Shown here one piece after another: positions 1 to 12,013 of a DNA stretch of 38,730 nucleotides. The stretch lies in contig JNEM01011312.1 of the NCBI GenBank assembly GCA_000697335.1, positions 1 to 38,730 on the forward strand, in the 5' to 3' direction. The position numbers were made by a program, and so were the translations under genes. Under the pieces are notes generated by a model. It saw nothing but the letters and a program-made list of their open reading frames with translations. It was not told where the DNA came from and searched no databases. How positions within the stretch are numbered: the stretch's first letter is position 1; each line of letters starts with the position of its first letter. This DNA comes from Conidiobolus incongruus B7586. Lineage: Eukaryota; Entomophthoromycota; Entomophthoromycetes; Entomophthorales; Conidiobolaceae.

Positions 1-2705
1 AAATCTAAAATAATAATAATAAAGATTAATTTATAACTTATTATTTTAAAAGCTTAATATTATAAAGTAAACAAAAGTTATTTTTATTATTAGTTATTTT
101 TTTTTCAAAATATGAATATTGATATCTTTAGATTAATATGAGTTTTTATAATAAAATAGTCTAATATTGAATGACTTTTATTTTATTAAATATATTAATA
201 TTTGACAAAATAAAGTTAGATTTTTTAAAAATAAAAAACATATATATTATATATAAAGTCATAAATATATCAATTATTATTATATATAAAGTTATTATTT
301 ATATCAAATTATATTAAATAGATATATTTTTAATTATTAATATTTATTATTCAATAAAAATATAAAAATATAAAAATATTAGAATTATTTAAAAAATATA
401 ATAACCATATTAATAAAGTTATATTAGCATATTCATTCAATTATAAATTATAAGGATTATATGTCAAAGATCAGTGAAAAAGGATTATAAAGCAAAAATA
501 TAAAAATATCAACTTATAAAGTGATTAAAATCACAATATATTTAAATTTTACTTATATTCTTATTCCAAAATTTATCTATCAAATTTTCTTTTTGAAATA
601 TAATGTTATATTTGAAAAACTGCTCTTATACCTAATTGGACTGTAATATAATGGTTTTCAATTATATATATTTTAATATGTTTTATAAATTTTATTCATT
701 TTAAAAATAAAATGAATATCTTTTCAAATATTCACAAAATTTAATTAATTGTTAATAGTTAATATTGAAATCGAATTCAATAATGATAAATGATTTATTT
801 AATTTGTGCTTAAGAATATCAATATACAAGTGACCTTATATATCAGTGTGGACATTAAATAGCGATAAATTATTCAAACTATCTTAAATAAATGATAATG
901 AATTATTTGTGATTTTATTTTATAGACAATCCTCGATAATCGTAATTTATTTTGAGCTTGTCTTTAAATGTAAATATATTTTCTCATTAAATCTTAAGAT
1001 GCTTTAATTGAATAGAAACAAGTTATGAACATTAATAAAATTTTATATTTTATAAAAATATTTAACATCAAACAAATATCAAAGTTGATTAATATAATAT
1101 TTAAAAATATCAATATATAATACAATATTAATGATATTTGCGACCTTTTTATATTCAGGAGATTTTATAAAAGTAAAACAAGAAAATTTTCAAGTTTTGA
1201 AATATTTGTTTAATATTCAAATCTTTATAATTTACTCCTTTTAGTAATGAAATATATTTGTTAATTATATTCATTATTAGATGATAAATAAATCTAATTT
1301 TAAAGTCAGTGTTCTGCTTAATCTATATATATATATATATACTATTAATTTATACTAGAGTTTTGGATACAATATTTAATTTCTGTTGAGTCACTATCCA
1401 AAGTTCATATCTACTAAAATTATAAAAGATATCGAAATATAGAATAATATATTATATAATTTATTATTGTTCATATTTCATATTTCAGCAAAGCCGAGTA
1501 TATCAAATCATTTTCGAATTTGTATTGTGGAAGATATAATTTAAAAATAATTAAACTATGATAATTATTGTTACTGATATTTTATAATATTAATTTATGG
1601 TATCGGAGCGGTTAACAATATTTATATTATGCAACATTATGTAAATTTTAACTACCATTTAAATATGTATTTCATAGATCATTATTATTAAATTGAGTTG
1701 CAAAATTAATGTTCAAGAAAATATATAAATGATAATCAAATTAATAGATTAATATCATATATCAATCTAATCGATATCAAAAATTATAATAACAGCATTT
1801 ATTTAAATTTTTATTAAATAATTTATTCCATACTATATATTTAAATTAATTTAATAAGTACCACCTTATAATTGACTTCAAAGTACTAAAAATTTTAATT
1901 TTAAATTTGAACCATAAATTTAATATTATTATATAAATTGTTTAATAAAAATATGTATAATGTATTATAATATCTAATTATTATATGTTTATAATTTACT
2001 TTGCTTTTTTCTCAATTCAATTCTAAAATAATGCTTAAAAAATTTATCACTATTTGATTTCTGCATTACTAAATTTTGCTTTTTATAATTCTTTAATAAA
2101 AAATATATTTATATAATTATGAGGATATTTCATTTTTAATAATTATAATAAACTGTGATGATTGTAGTTTCATCAAAGGTATAATAGTAATTATAGTTTG
2201 AATAAAATATATTCAAATTATAAATAAAAGATATTCTCAACTATTTATAAATATTTGATTTTATAATTTATCTCTCCTAAACTTTTAGATTTCAAGACTT
2301 AAATATATATTCAAAATAAAATAAGGATTTTAATAAAAAATATCTAATTTGATTAAAATAATTTTAAATATATTATAAATCTAAATATATTTTTATATAT
2401 TTTATAAAATAAATTTTTTTTAATATAATTAAAATCAGAAAAATTATACACTGAAAACTGATTAGTTCAATTTAATAATCATTGGAAGTTTGAGGTTTGT
2501 GTCAATTTGTTATAATTTTGTATTTAATGACCAAACACAGAATACTAAACTATAAATTTATAAAAGATCTATTGAAAATATAAATAAATTGTAAGAGAAA
2601 AAAACAAATATATTGAAAATTATTATGAACACTTAATGATAGAGTGAAAATATATTTATAGATACTGTGCCAATATATTTTAGTCAATAAATGTTAGAAA
2701 TAGAA
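1..2705. other. AT-rich spacer, no gene seen
   Basis: This stretch is almost entirely A and T with frequent stops in all six frames. I saw no open frame with coding character, no tRNA-like promoter boxes and no exon flanked by the GTA...AG introns used elsewhere in the window. It contains a short AT dinucleotide run at about 1324-1341. The left edge may hold the distal part of a neighbouring gene's flank, but nothing supports that directly. Confidence 0.6.
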
Positions 2706-3804
2706 TCACAGTGTGTTAGATTGACTGTTGATTTGCTCAATAAGTTCAGAAATAAGTGATATTTGTGGTTTTTCGGGAGGTTGAGTTTGTGAATCTTCTT
2801 TTACTTTGAATTGTTCAATTGGTTGTTCAGTAGGCTGGTCTTCTGTGATCTCAATGTGATTTGAATTGGCTTGGTTAATTGTTGTCTCTTGTGGTAGTGA
2901 TTGATTAGTAGTCTCTGGATTCACATCCTCGGTGGTGGTAGGATCCACATCAACTTGTTTTTGATCAGCATCGTTAGTGGCTGTTGGATCAGAAGCTTCG
3001 TCGTCGTCATCAATTTGAATAGGGATTGTGGATAGATTGGGAGGTACCAGGGGGTCTGGTACACCATCGGGCAATTGAAGAGGTGGAAATGGCTGATATG
3101 ATTGGAATTGTTCAGAAGATATTTGAGGATCTATGATACGTTTGCTTTGAGGTACTGGTAAACTAACTGGTTCAGCACTGCGCTCAAGGATCAATGTACG
3201 TTTATTATTCTCTTCTCGTTCCTTAATTTGGCGTTCAACACTCTTTCCAGCTTCTATGTCACGTTGTAGTATTTGTGGAAGACTGGAATTATCGACACCT
3301 TCAAAATCGTTCCTAGCTTTGGCAACTAGTTTCTTCAACATTTCAGCTGATACTGTGCGAGGGTCAGGTAAAGGAGTCAAATTTGGTTTCGGTGGGAGAT
3401 CTGTTGATTTGCGCTAAAACATATTTAATAAACTTTCCACTACAGATTGAAGTTATATTTAGTAATAAAGGCTTTACCTCAGGTTTGAGATAATGGTCAG
3501 CAACAGCTGCTAAATAAGCCAAATTAGATTGTAATCTTGCTTGATATCTATAAAAAGGGAGTTATTAATATCAATTTGCAAAATTGAACATATAATAGTT
3601 TACATGGCAAAGTCAGGGTCCGAAGTCCAACCTTTATTTTGGAACTCGACACATACTTTGATCAAGCCAGCATTAATTTCTAATATCTATTTCCAAAATT
3701 ATATGTTAATACAATATAAAATTAAATTATATTAAAATTACTGTTTGAATAACATTGGAAGAAAGTTCAGGACAAATACTAGGAGCAATTTCTTCTTCTG
3801 GCAT
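2706..3804 (-). CDS. SS18/SYT-like SWI/SNF complex subunit (SSXT domain)
   Basis: Four exons (3742-3804, 3604-3686, 3478-3547, 2706-3413) joined by introns of 55, 56 and 64 nt give a 307-residue protein. Residues about 17-69 match the SSXT (SNH) domain of animal SS18 and plant GIF coactivators: a leading helix, the FQNKG core near 36-40, then YQARLQSNLAYLAAVAD at 50-66, where SS18/GIF proteins have YQ..L..NL.YLA.IAD. In that family this domain packs against the Brm/Brg1-type ATPase or binds transcription factors, and the protein is a nuclear subunit of SWI/SNF (BAF) remodellers. The rest is low-complexity, rich in P, Q, E, T and N, with a charged helix around 95-140. Animal SS18 has a QPGY-rich tail instead. 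The start is the only ATG that opens the first exon. The family assignment is strong; the role in this organism is inferred. Confidence 0.82.
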
Positions 3805-5918
3805 ATTTTGTTTAATTTATAAAATTTTAAAAATGATTAAATATAATAAAATGTACTTTAAATACAAAAAATGTTGAAAATATTTAAAAAGATATTAGAT
3901 TTTAAATAATCAACTCGCATTGAATTAATCAATTTAATCACAGTTTAGTTATAGAATTATTATGGGATTCCCCAAAATTCTTATTTTTTCAATCATTTTT
4001 AGAAAATTTTTGTTAAATTTTATATTTTAATATTATAATTTCAATGTAAATTACTTGTAACAATCCAATTATGATATATTAGTGGTTAGTTATTTTAATT
4101 CATTCATCAGTTTAGCATTATTACATTTTTTTATATAAAATTAATCAAATTTTATTTGAATTGAAAGTTGAAACTGGTCATTCAATTCATCATTTTTAAG
4201 ATAATTTTGGACAGCTTGGTTGGTAAATTTGCAGTATAATAAAATAGTGTTTTTTGAATTTTACTTATATCATCAATATGAAGTGCTCATTTCAAATATT
4301 GAATTTAGTAAGCAATGATATATAAAAACCTACTGATAACAAATAAATATTAGTACATCGATATAATTTTATAGATTAATTATAAATGAATATGATATGT
4401 GTAATAAGATGCAATAGTATAAAAATTAGCTTACTAACGACATTTAAACTTTGAGAAGATTACTGTCTTCACTCATCATCTCTGTTTAATCCCCTCATGG
4501 GAATGAAAACCATTGAGTGTATCTTTACACATAACAAACTCTATTATTTGTAATCAATATGTTTTTGATTTCATTAATGAAACATTTTGAGCTTTGTAAT
4601 TCTTATTTCATAGCTTTCTGGATTAAAAATCAAAACTATTCTAAAAATATTTAAGATAGAAACTCTTTCAATATAAATTTTTTTACAATTTGATATAATT
4701 CGTCCGAGCAATATTTATCAATGTAAAATGTTGAAAATTTTGAGTGTAAAAATGAAAATGATGTAATTGTTAATTATTATATAATTATTTATTCAAATAA
4801 TAACTGCTTTTTAATTGTAAATCTTAAGATAATATACTTTTTAAATCCGATTTGCTCTATTAATAATTAAAAAGTTGGATAAAATAAATGTTAGGTTTAT
4901 AATTTTCAGATTGTAACTATAAAATGTGATAATTATTATAAAATTGAATTTTTTGCTTTCAAAATCATATCATCTATTAATAAATTTATAAAATTCTAAG
5001 TCAAAATTACTTAATAACTAATATATTAATCAGTAATTATTGTGATGATTTAAAAGGTATCTGATTTAAATATTAATCGTTATCAACAAGAAAATATTGC
5101 ATTGAATGATAAATGTTTGTTGATTTCTATCCCAAACAAGTGTGAAAATTAATTAAAATAATTTGAATAATAAAACCAATTTGAGTGAAATTAAGAATTA
5201 TTTTCAATATAATTATAGCTTATATAATATCTTGTTTTATGTATAAGTTTTATAGATAAGATAAAATATCAATACAATAGCAGTACATATTCATCATAAT
5301 GACCTTGATTTGGTTATTTAACATCTATCCGAGCTCCTTTAATATTAAGTAAAAAAATTGATATCAGTGAGCAAAGTGATGATCTTAGGTCTTTGTATTG
5401 TACTATTCTATATTGACTCGACTGATCAATTATTGTTGTTTTGAATCAATAACATGATTAGGTATTTTTTAATCTTTGTAATTATAAGCTGACACTAGCA
5501 TTTAATTAATAATAGAATATATTCATATACCTTTTTTATGATTTTAAATCTGTTCACAAGCAAATAATTTCAAATTATAAATTCCTATTAATTTTATAAT
5601 TTTCATCTATATCAGTTAATAAAAAAATTTTGTTTTCAAACCAAATTTGTGCAATTTTTTAATTTTAAAAAGAACGATCCAATCAGTGTAGAGAAAGTTT
5701 CATATAATTAATTTCTTTAGGTAAAAGTGATATATATTGTTCCTTATGTCACTTAACAAATAAATAAAATTCACTTCGTAATCTGATAAAATTCAAGTTT
5801 TAATAGGGTATAAAAATGAAAATATCAAGAAATCCCATAAGTTAGACAGTGCATAAATCAGTTTAAATTTATTCAAAATGATCCCTAGCTCGAAATCAAT
5901 AATACTTAAGTTACAAAA
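3805..5918. other. Intergenic region between divergent SS18-like and OGFOD1 genes
   Basis: This is about 2.1 kb of spacer between two divergently transcribed genes, so it should hold both promoters. I saw no convincing additional gene. A patch at about 4440-4530 is less A+T-rich than its surroundings, but it matched no RNA family I could recognise. Confidence 0.5.
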
Positions 5919-5952
5919 ATGTCAACGCCTCTCAAACATACAATACCATTAG
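5878..5952 (+). promoter_or_regulatory. Upstream open frame overlapping the OGFOD1 start
   Basis: An ATG at 5878 lies 41 nt before the OGFOD1 start in a different frame. It opens a 24-codon frame ending with TAG at 5950-5952, inside the main coding region. If transcripts begin upstream of 5878, ribosomes starting there would bypass the main ATG, which is a known way to lower or regulate translation. If transcription starts between 5881 and 5918 the frame is irrelevant. The start site is unknown. Confidence 0.3.
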
Positions 5953-7388
5953 ACGAAGTACCAATTGAAGATTGGATATCTGTTACAAAAAGAATTAAAA
6001 TTGACCCTAATATTCTAACCAAAACACTTGATCAGTTGCTCAATCCTAAATACAGGACTAATACTCCCTTTTTCGACTTACTCAAGTCACATTATCAATA
6101 TAACGAACCCTATAAGAACCAAACAACAGAATTCGGAGTTGAACCATTCAAACACTTTATTTTAGAAAAACTATTTAGTAACCGATTTCTATCTCAAGTC
6201 AAGCAAGAAATCAATGAACTGGTAAAATTTGAGTTAAAATCGAATGACCTTTACAGATTTCATCAAAGCAATGACTTGAAGGGCATACATTCACCTTTAT
6301 TAAAACTATTAAAATTATGCTTGTATTCCAAAGAATTCGTCGATTTCTTGGGCAATTTATTGGATATTGAGCTATTTCATGACAAGTTGGATGTTTCCAT
6401 CAGCAGGTATGATAAAGGAGATTATTTACTATGTCATGATGATCACATCACAACAACGACTACTGGGCGTCGCGTTGCTTTTATTCTTTACCTCGTCGAC
6501 GAAGACTGGGACGAAAACTGCGGCGGCGAGTTGAGTTTATTTGATGTCAAGCCACCAGGACTTCATCCCAACAACAAAGTAACTAAGTTGGTTCCCAAGT
6601 GGAATCATCTGGCTTTCTTTGAAATTGGAAATCACTCATATCACCAAGTTGAAGAGGTACTATCAGCCACAAAGTCCAGACTATCTATTGTTGGATGGTT
6701 CCATGGCCCCTTGCCAACTAAAGTACCACCCATGATCACTTACTCCCCTCTTGATTTCAGAGTCGCTGGCAGTGAGATCACATTGGAACGCTTTGTCAAT
6801 CCCACTTACCTTAAATCTGAGAGCTTGGAAAAAATCCAGAATAGATTCATTGATGAGAGCTGCATTGAGCTAGGCGACTTCTTGATTAAAGATGTATTTG
6901 ATGAAATCATCTCCCAACTGGCCTCAGTCTCAAACAGGTGGAGTGCATTCGTTGGACCCCCTCACCTACGCCGCTATCGAGTATTGAAACCCACGATTGG
7001 AGAAGACTCTCCTACAACAAAATTGGATGATCTCATCAGCTTTTTTAAAACCACAATCTTTAAAGATTATCTCAAGCAACTAACATCTTTGACCCTTTGT
7101 AAAATGCTGCTAGAGACCCGCCAATTTACTGCTGATTGCTACACCATGGTTGTCGACGATGCTAACGAGCCTTTTGGTTTGGACGTAGTACTCACGCTTA
7201 TTCCAGGAGGAGCTATTCACTATATTGCAGACGAGGAGACTCTTCTTACACTTGAAGGTAGGGCCAACTGTCTTCAACTAGTACTACGAGATGAGGGAAC
7301 CTTACGATTTTTGAAAAAGTTACCCAGAGATTTTGAAGGATCTCGAGTGGATTTGAGTATGGTAGGGCTTGAACCCAATTCCAACTAG
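5919..7388 (+). CDS. OGFOD1: Tpa1/Ofd1/OGFOD1-type prolyl 3,4-dihydroxylase (2-oxoglutarate/Fe(II) dioxygenase)
   Basis: A single exon encodes 489 residues. The N-terminal catalytic double-stranded beta-helix (about 75-265) carries the Fe(II) triad H173, D175 (in LCHDDH) and H242, and R254 in the KSRLSIVGWFHG strand is the expected 2-oxoglutarate anchor. A second, non-catalytic beta-helix typical of the Tpa1/OGFOD1 family follows (about 310-480) and includes the segment FGLDVVLTLIPGG. Family members hydroxylate a proline in the decoding-centre ribosomal protein uS12 (Rps23) and affect translation termination; fission yeast Ofd1 also links oxygen to Sre1 turnover. All catalytic residues are present, so it should be active. 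The length is close to that of human and yeast homologues. The ATG at 5919 is the first in this frame; an out-of-frame upstream ATG overlaps it. It converges on the transporter gene across a repeat-filled spacer. Confidence 0.93.
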   Translation: MSTPLKHTIPLDEVPIEDWISVTKRIKIDPNILTKTLDQLLNPKYRTNTPFFDLLKSHYQYNEPYKNQTTEFGVEPFKHFILEKLFSNRFLSQVKQEINELVKFELKSNDLYRFHQSNDLKGIHSPLLKLLKLCLYSKEFVDFLGNLLDIELFHDKLDVSISRYDKGDYLLCHDDHITTTTTGRRVAFILYLVDEDWDENCGGELSLFDVKPPGLHPNNKVTKLVPKWNHLAFFEIGNHSYHQVEEVLSATKSRLSIVGWFHGPLPTKVPPMITYSPLDFRVAGSEITLERFVNPTYLKSESLEKIQNRFIDESCIELGDFLIKDVFDEIISQLASVSNRWSAFVGPPHLRRYRVLKPTIGEDSPTTKLDDLISFFKTTIFKDYLKQLTSLTLCKMLLETRQFTADCYTMVVDDANEPFGLDVVLTLIPGGAIHYIADEETLLTLEGRANCLQLVLRDEGTLRFLKKLPRDFEGSRVDLSMVGLEPNSN

Positions 7389-7531
7389 TTTTGATTCAAA
7401 AACAATTTTGTCTGAAAATAAGTGTAATGCATATTTATGTTTCAGTTTTTTTATTACTCAAAATTACATTTACAAATATTACTGTATGAAAAATAATAAT
7501 TTGTCTATGTTATCATTTTCAACAAGTTGAC

Positions 7532-7551
7532 ATATATATATATATATATAT
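7532..7551. repeat. AT dinucleotide microsatellite
   Basis: Ten consecutive AT units lie just downstream of the OGFOD1 stop, at the edge of the decayed repeat copy. Confidence 0.9.
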
Positions 7552-7564
7552 TTATATATAATGC

Positions 7565-8640
7565 TTTTTTTATTAAAAAATTAACTTATCAAGGTTTGTT
7601 ATTTAATTATATTTAAACTTAATAATAATCATCAAAAGCCTTTTATTTTAATATTAATAAAACTTAAATATTTCAAAATTATTTAAAATTTACAAATAAC
7701 TTTTAAAAATAAGGTTTCATTTAATCAACTATTTAACATTAAGTAATTAACTTCAAAACTAAAAGAAAATATTTAAAATTTTTAAATTTAAAAAATTACT
7801 TTCAATAATTAATTTTTATTATTAATAAACTAAAAAATATATTAAAAATAGCTTTTTATTTTAATTAAAGGATTATTAATCTACTTTATTATTAGTTATA
7901 TAAATATATTATATATAATAATATTTAACCTTTAGTTAATTAATAAATTTATTAAATAAATATTTTATAGTTTAATCAAAACTCAAAAAAACACATAAAA
8001 TAGCTTTAGCTAAATAAAACTTACTAAAGTTTAATTAAAAACTATAGATTTTACAATAACTTATTATAATTAATTTTAAATCTTTTTGTAAAATTTCTTA
8101 TTAGACCATAAATTAAAATATAAAATTAATTTAAAATAATCCTTTATATGTATTTTAATAAATACTTTATTTATAAGAAAATATTAATTATTATATCAAA
8201 TTATAATAGTATTTATTATTCTTATTTAATTATTAAAGGTAAATCAATTAATAATATATTTAATATTATTTCTATATATAAAATTATTATTAATAAGTGT
8301 TTTTAATATAATTTTCAAATACCTATTTCTTAAAAAATAAATATAAAAAAATATTTTTAATTAAAAATAAATTAGAAAAAAAATACTATATTTCATATAT
8401 TCACTAGATTATAGCTTATATAATTATAATTACTTTAAGCAATTAAAAAATTAGCTTATAGAGAAGAAAATTTTCATAAAAAAATTTAATTGGTTTATAA
8501 AATATTAAATTTATACTTTTAATAAAAAGAACTATTTTTAAGTGTTAGAAATTTGCAAAAAGTATAACAAAAAATTAACAATAATAGAGTGTTTTGATTT
8601 TATATTTTATATTAAAATTTTTATTATTTAAAATTTAGAG
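7565..8640 (-). repeat. Decayed dispersed repeat, copy A (inverted relative to copy B)
   Basis: Read on the minus strand, this 1.1-kb block aligns collinearly with about 18490-19585 on the plus strand. Shared exact words include a 14-mer at 8132-8145 (minus) and 19015-19028 (plus) and an 11-mer at 8403-8413 and 18736-18746. The distance between these anchors is nearly the same in both copies (about 270 and 280 nt), with many more partial matches along the way. Both copies are eroded, extremely A+T-rich and without an open frame. It is an old transposable-element remnant; I could not identify the family. The ends are approximate and I saw no clear target-site duplication. Confidence 0.72.
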
Positions 8641-8988
8641 TAATAGATTATATAAATTTTATAGTAAATTTTGCTGGAGTAATAATTGTTAACTCTCAGG
8701 ATTTTGAATGCTGCTATGAGTTTGATTCTCTAGCAGAGCTTGAAATGGTTGTATCATCTAATTTTTTCAATATTTCAACTGACATATTTTATATTTTATA
8801 TATTACTATAATAATATTTTTTTCAATGAATTTGGCACTGCTCTTTACTATGATTACTCAAACACATTGATTCAAATCAACAAGATATAAGTTGAGTTTT
8901 ATAATGATGACTGATTCATTAAAAATTTACTGAAATGAATATTAAAATATCATCTTTTATCTATTTATTAGTTAATTCAATTAATTAA
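8641..8988. other. Spacer downstream of the transporter gene
   Basis: This short spacer holds the 3' flank of the transporter gene. A small inverted repeat (CTGCTA at 8711-8716 and TAGCAG at 8731-8736) sits in a locally G+C-richer patch. It is too small to assign a function. Confidence 0.4.
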
Positions 8989-10489
8989 TTAGAATGGATT
9001 ACAATTACAAATGGTAGCTAACCAGCCGAAAGAGACTAAACTACCCAGAGCTAAACCAATGGCTAGGAATAAAGCCATTAAACTACTGAGTGTACTCTTA
9101 GATTCTAAATTGACTTGTGAAGGAGCTGCCATCATTGGAGCGGATCCCAAGTAACCATTAGAGAATCCGAATACGAATACGAGGATGAGGAATGCTGTGT
9201 CGTTGCCAAATATATTTTTTAATACTCCGGGAGTGTTGGGACCAAGGAAGACGTTGTTGAATAAGAAGTAAGGAATAAACAAAGTTCTCAATAAACTGAT
9301 TAAGGTGAGAGGAATATAATGTGAGATATAGAGCTGAGGAATGATTGGCACAGTTTTGCCCAAATAGTCACCAATATTGAATAGAAGGAAGTGAATTGAG
9401 ATAAAGTATTTGGTTAAAAAGCTCACATCTTGGGACATAGATGGAATGGCAGCCGTCACAGATGGGAACAAACTTAAGCTAATGACGAACGAATAACAAA
9501 CTGTAAACATGTAGGGCCAGAATTTGCGAATCAACTGGTAAGTGGTCTGGATCTTCAAACGTGGAATTACATCCATTGGTGAGCTGACTTCATCTGCTGT
9601 CGTTTCCATGACGGTATCAGTTTCAAGAACTTTCTTAGCGTAGTATTTGTAGAGGGGTTGATGTTTGAGTGCAAAGAAAGCGAGAGTAGCTACTATCATG
9701 AAAACTAGAGAAGCTGAGAAATAAAGTTTGGATTGGAGGATCAAAGCGTATTCTTTATCCTGAGAAGTTGAATTTTCTTGGGCGGATATGGCAAATACGA
9801 ATTGAGCGATTGAAACACCAAGACCTGCGAGACCCTGACCACTGATACAAGCTTGAATATAAGTAGGACCACAGATCGCGGAAAGTGCAAACCCATCACT
9901 ATTGATAATAGCACCTAATAAACTTTCACAAACTAAAAGAGCTAAAGTTAAACCAAAAAATGTATCACCATTAACTTGCTGAAGTTGAGAAATAGTTAGC
10001 ATGCCAATAAATATAAGAATGCCAATAGATAGAGCAATTAAAGTCCTCTTAAACAAATGTCTGTTTGACTGAGTCATAATAGCTAAAGAACGAAATAATA
10101 AATTACATAACATATAGGTTACGGATATATATTGTCTAAAATTTGTTTCAAATCGACTTCCTTGTAACTTATATTGAAAAAATTCTGAAGCGGTAATAAA
10201 TACTATACAAATTTTAAAAATTAATATTTTTATATTATAAAAATTAAAAAAAATTACCATTCCAACCAAGTAAAGTGGCCATACCCTGTAAAAAGAAAAT
10301 AATATAAACCCAACCATACTGGTCGTGAGGGGGTGATTCTTCAACAACATCTATTTTCCTACTCTTTACAATATCTTTTTCATCTTGAAAAGTGCCAAAC
10401 TGTCTTTGATTTATATTATTTTCATTAGAGGTCATTATCAATGGAGTTTTATTAGTGTTTATAGTTATTCTAACATTATCAAACTCCAT
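8989..10489 (-). CDS. Equilibrative nucleoside transporter (ENT/SLC29 family)
   Basis: Two exons (10258-10489 and 8989-10202) separated by a 55-nt intron give 481 residues. The N-terminal 55 residues are polar and cytosolic-like. The first membrane helix ends with the ENT signature LLGWNVFITA (about 73-82). The conserved GQGLAG motif is at about 199-204, before a helix of the first half. A cytosolic loop (about 260-295) separates the six- and five-helix halves, and the TM8 motif FNIGDYLGK is at 352-360. About eleven helices are visible, as expected for ENTs. Family members move nucleosides or nucleobases down their gradient across the plasma membrane or vacuole; fungal relatives include yeast Fun26. 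The TM8 position normally occupied by Arg (D...GR; R345 in human ENT1) is Lys here. The intron splits the GWN motif's following codon, so reading through the intron would truncate the protein. The substrate cannot be told from sequence. Confidence 0.92.
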
Positions 10490-12013
10490 TTTAAAGGCCT
10501 AAGATTATATATATATAAAGCTGGTTAAATTAAATTAATTCTCATGATGAATTGAACTTACTCAACATTTCTTGTATTTTTATATGAGTGCACATTATTA
10601 ATCAATTCAATAGAAATTAAAGCGGTAATTGAAAATTACTAGAAATGGAATTAAGCCACTTTAATTATGTAATAAAACGGAAATTTTATGATCATATGTG
10701 ATTTAATCATTTTGATTTTTTAATAAAAATATAACAAAAAATATAGTAATTATGATATTTATTATTTTTTACAAATAAAAATATATAAATTCTTCAAATT
10801 TAAAGCTAAAATGATATATTCGTTTGAAAATCACTTTTCACCATTAATATTGATAAAAATACAAATAGATCTTTATTGATATTTTTCTATTTTTACTATT
10901 GTTTATTATTAAATACTTTTATAATAAGATTATACAATATACATAATTATGTTACTTTTAAAATAAAAATAATACTTTTTTAATTTTTTTCAAATTGTTA
11001 TTCAAAGATTCTATTGATTTATACTATAATTGAATATTATAATGAATTAAATCTAAATAAAAGAAATTAATTTTGATTTTACCTAATTATGTTTAATTTA
11101 TAATCGATTCTTACATTTTTACCAAATTCTATAATGCTATATCTAATATAAATGAGAACATTACTAATCACACTGTTTTCCATTGTACAATTGTAATCAT
11201 TCCTACTGTAATAAATCAAAATGAAATCATTATCAATTTATACAATACTTTTAATATGGTTTTTGTCAAATAGGTTATAATATATCTAAATATTAATAAA
11301 AATGAAAAATATGAAAATAAGTTAGAATAAGAAGAAATTTTATGAAAAAAAACTATAAAAAATTATTAAATTTTGTATAGCTAATTTAAATATATTGATT
11401 AATTACCCAATTTGTATTCATATGGGAAAATTGTAAACTGATTAATTTAAGATAAAGGCATTTAAGCTACTGATAAATTGACAATTGATCTTTGTAGATA
11501 AGGTATTAGTTTGATAAGTTAATAATTTTATACAAACTATAAAAATTTGGTGATAGAAATAACTTTGAAATTTTTAATTTTTATTATTAAGAAATTTATT
11601 TAATTAATAATTTAACTATCTTGACACTAAGCTAAAAACTTTTTTTCATTTATTATCAGATATAATTTTGTTTATACACTTTATCGAGTAAACAATTAAG
11701 AAAAAAACTAAAACTATATAGTCATCACCCAATATACTTAAATAAAAATTTTTAATTTATTATCATTATTTATAACAAAATTATCAAACAACTACTATAA
11801 ATAATCTTATGGAAACATTTAGTATAGTCAATTGTATTAATATAAAACAATATGACAAATATTTATTATATATGAAAATGACAAAATATCGATATAATAG
11901 TAACAATAATTTTACAAATGGCTAATTTTGATATTGGTCCATGATGAATAGCTAAGCTTGGATAATTTAAAAACCATGATAAATATGATATATGCTAATA
12001 AAAATCAATGCTA
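10490..12013. other. AT-rich spacer between transporter and TPX2 genes
   Basis: This 1.5-kb spacer holds the promoter of the transporter gene (right of 10489) and the 3' flank of the TPX2 gene. I saw no coding stretch or RNA gene in it. Confidence 0.55.

Noticed and set aside
3541-3735. Plus-strand 64-codon frame
   Set aside because: It overlaps exons and introns of the SS18-like gene on the other strand and has no coding signature of its own.
4440-4530. Locally G+C-richer patch that might be a small RNA
   Set aside because: It did not match tRNA, U snRNA, 5S or SRP landmarks that I know, and I see no convincing fold.
5377-5440. GTGATGA followed about 60 nt later by CTGA, resembling C/D snoRNA boxes
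   Set aside because: There is no terminal stem and no plausible internal boxes; such short words recur by chance.
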